From assembly GCA_021785375.1 (NCBI GenBank), contig JAJYFQ010000047.1, positions 1-6,216 of the forward strand: 6,216 nucleotides of DNA. Reading direction: 5' to 3'. The notes under the pieces were generated by a model. The model searched no databases, was not told where the DNA came from, and was given only the letters and a program-made list of their open reading frames with translations. A program made the position numbers and the translations under genes. The number at the start of each line of letters is the position of its first letter. Within the stretch, counting starts at the first letter, position 1. This stretch comes from Microcaldota archaeon. GTDB taxonomy: Archaea > Micrarchaeota > Micrarchaeia > Micrarchaeales > CABMGC01. Below, piece after piece: positions 4,626 through 6,216 of the stretch.

Positions 4626-5141
4626 ATGAAGGGCCAGGCAGCGATAGACTTCCTGGTCTCATACGGAATAGTACTGATAGCTCTCGCGATAACCATAATC
4701 ATCCTGTTCAAGATAAGCATAAACAACTCCTATACAAGCTCTCCGTACTGCACCCCCAGCCCGGGATTCTCCTGCGGATTCTTCACTATAAACGCGCTGA
4801 GCGGCGTGCTCTCAATACAGATGGACCAGGCCACCGGCGGACCTATAATAGTGAGCGGGCTTGCCTGCTCATCCGACTTCAATGCAAGCGGAAACATGCC
4901 GGAATTCGGTAACATCTTCGTGACTGCAAACGCGATCTATTACCCCAACGGACGGTTCACGCAGAACACGATTTACAGTGGATCGGCGGATACGTTCTCG
5001 CTCTACTGCTACGGAACGGGGGGCATAGCGACGGGACAGCTCGGCAGCGCATTCACAGGATACGTCTGGATGAACTACACCGTGCCCAACTACGGCCAGA
5101 GGACCCAGCTCGTCGCAACGGTGAATGCAAAGTACACCTGA
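4626..5141 (+). CDS. Type IV pilin-like protein with archaeal class III signal sequence
   Basis: From ATG 4626 the product has 171 residues. It begins MKGQAAIDFLVSYG and continues into a single hydrophobic helix to about residue 30. This is the archaeal class III signal layout: a short basic leader, prepilin-peptidase cleavage expected between Gly3 and Gln4, and an acidic residue at mature position 5, here Asp in place of the usual Glu. The remainder (about 31-171) is a Ser/Thr/Gly/Tyr/Asn-rich, beta-type ectodomain with four cysteines (42, 50, 81, 128) that could form two disulphides. It has three N-glycosylation sequons (Asn33, Asn86, Asn150). A TTG at 4602, directly after the S2 stop and in the same frame, is an alternative start giving an 11-residue leader; a GGAGATGA at 4583-4590 lies rather far from it. 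Family is inferred from the N-terminus; assembly into a pilus is unproven. Confidence 0.8.
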   Translation: MKGQAAIDFLVSYGIVLIALAITIIILFKISINNSYTSSPYCTPSPGFSCGFFTINALSGVLSIQMDQATGGPIIVSGLACSSDFNASGNMPEFGNIFVTANAIYYPNGRFTQNTIYSGSADTFSLYCYGTGGIATGQLGSAFTGYVWMNYTVPNYGQRTQLVATVNAKYT

Positions 5142-5142
5142 G

Positions 5143-6216
5143 TCACTTTGCGGGAGGCGCAGCCGCTCCCACCCTCCTAACAGTTATGAGAAGCAGCCAC
5201 ATTATCACGAAGAATAGAGCGATGAAGGATACTGCCCCCACTATGCTTATCGTGCCGGTGACCAGGAATGCCAGCCCGAGGAAGAGGTTCATCGAAGCGA
5301 AGAGAGGGGGTATTGCGGGCAGCGGCACCTTGTACTTCGAGAGTATCCGCATGGTTATGAGGAGCCCCACCGCAGACCCTAGTATCGCCATAGTGGATAT
5401 GAACGTGTTTGCAAAGCTCACGTATGCCCCGACGGAGAGCATGAGAGGCAGGGCAAGGTCCCCCGCCCCGAGGGCGACCTGGGAGACCTGGGGAAGTGCA
5501 CCGTAAGAGATCATCCTCTTTATCGCGGGATTCTTCACCCCAGTCCTCTTAAGGTTGGACTGTATCTCGGTCCTCTCCTTCGTGCTGAAGTAGGACTTCG
5601 GTATCATCTCAACGTCAGATGATCCTATAAGGAAGGCGAGATTGCGCTCCGACATCGCTCTTGCCATGACCTGCATGTGCTTTGTCACGAACACGGCTAT
5701 GTAGTCGTAAGCGGCGAGGAACGCCATGAACACGTACGTGAGGTAGAAACCGTTTATGCCGATCACGACGCCGAAGCCCATGCCGGAGATCACTACGGCA
5801 AGATTGCGCAGGTTGGGCCACCTGTTCTTGGCAACAACCAGCCCGGAGGCAAGGACGAGTGCTGCTGCGGCGGAGGAGACGGTATCAAGGTGCGGGAGGA
5901 AGTCGCCTATCAGTATGAAGAAGAGGAATGCGGAGGGAAGGCCTATCGCGTAAGCTTCGAGGGCCTTGAAGAGGAATGCCCCCTTGTACACCCTGAGCAC
6001 GAAGATCAGGATGATTGAGGAGATTATTATCAGCAGTATGAGGTACGCGGCGAACTCCGCTCCCTGGCTTCCCGAGACCTGGGTCGTCGTTATCACCGCA
6101 AGGTAAGAGGGAGGAAGGGATAGGTAAGTGACAACGAAACCGCCGAACTGCACGATAAGGAAGAGTGAGAATATCTCCACAAGCTGCCGTCTCTCTATCC
6201 TGCGCTCCGTTGAGTC
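5143..6216 (-). CDS. Presenilin-family intramembrane aspartyl protease (A22-like), N-terminus off the window
   Basis: This is a multi-pass membrane protein with the catalytic pair of presenilin/signal-peptide-peptidase proteases. Numbering from the GTG at 6180-6178, YD (Tyr158-Asp159) lies in one hydrophobic helix, and GAGD (Gly238-Asp241) in the sequence ALGAGDLALP lies in a later one. A hydrophilic loop of about 60 residues separates them, as between TM6 and TM7. The third family motif, PAL, appears as PAI (288-290, within VPLPAIPPL). About eight or nine hydrophobic segments can be counted. Such enzymes cut substrates within the membrane. The frame is open to the right edge (a basic ERRIERRQ stretch before the GTG), and the GTG has no Shine-Dalgarno, so the true start is probably outside the window. 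The stop lies 1 bp from the convergent pilin-like gene. Confidence 0.85.
   Translation of the reverse strand, partial: DSTERRIERRQLVEIFSLFLIVQFGGFVVTYLSLPPSYLAVITTTQVSGSQGAEFAAYLILLIIISSIILIFVLRVYKGAFLFKALEAYAIGLPSAFLFFILIGDFLPHLDTVSSAAAALVLASGLVVAKNRWPNLRNLAVVISGMGFGVVIGINGFYLTYVFMAFLAAYDYIAVFVTKHMQVMARAMSERNLAFLIGSSDVEMIPKSYFSTKERTEIQSNLKRTGVKNPAIKRMISYGALPQVSQVALGAGDLALPLMLSVGAYVSFANTFISTMAILGSAVGLLITMRILSKYKVPLPAIPPLFASMNLFLGLAFLVTGTISIVGAVSFIALFFVIMWLLLITVRRVGAAAPPAK

Noticed and set aside
5186..6018. Plus-strand frames at 5186-5506, 5677-6018 and 5756-5953
   Set aside because: They are antisense shadows of the presenilin-like protease, which has catalytic motifs and membrane segments throughout.

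Overview
The window is archaeal. It carries the conserved archaeal cluster rpoD - tRNA-Leu - L18e - L13 - S9 - rpoN - tRNA-Pro - S2. It also has TATA-box promoters at archaeal spacing, a presenilin-like archaeal membrane protease, a class III (type IV pilin-like) signal sequence and a tRNA interrupted by a bulge-helix-bulge intron. The pilin N-terminus, the tRNA intron outside the anticodon loop and the dissected ribosomal operon suggest a DPANN lineage, most likely Micrarchaeota/ARMAN-like. That placement is inference; no taxonomic search was possible.

Layout. Bases 2-262 hold the C-terminal end of an RNA 2',3'-cyclic phosphodiesterase (ThpR). It converges on, and overlaps by 21 bp, an unrecognised 194-residue protein on the minus strand (242-826). 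A 137-bp divergent intergenic region (827-963) carries a TATA box placed so that the next gene, a small four-helix membrane protein (964-1458), is probably read from a leaderless mRNA.

Bases 1509-4601 form the information-processing block. A TATA box drives rpoD (RNA polymerase subunit D, without the Fe-S domain). One base after its stop begins tRNA-Leu(GAG), followed by L18e, L13, S9 and rpoN packed end to end. Their starts share a GTGA/GTGAT-type Shine-Dalgarno about 4-5 nt upstream, often embedded in the stop of the gene before. A second TATA box (3835-3843) precedes a tRNA that folds as tRNA-Pro only when a 25-nt intron in its T-loop is removed. Ribosomal protein S2 follows 17 nt later.

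Downstream of S2, in the same frame and separated by its stop codon, is a pilin-like secreted or anchored protein (4626-5141). It converges, with a 1-bp gap, on a multi-pass presenilin-family aspartyl protease on the minus strand that runs off the right edge.

The most notable element is the tRNA-Pro at 3868-3966. It has a complete hBHBh' intron at position 59/60, an apparent AGG anticodon (A34 is rare in archaea), a weak D-stem and a G73 discriminator base.
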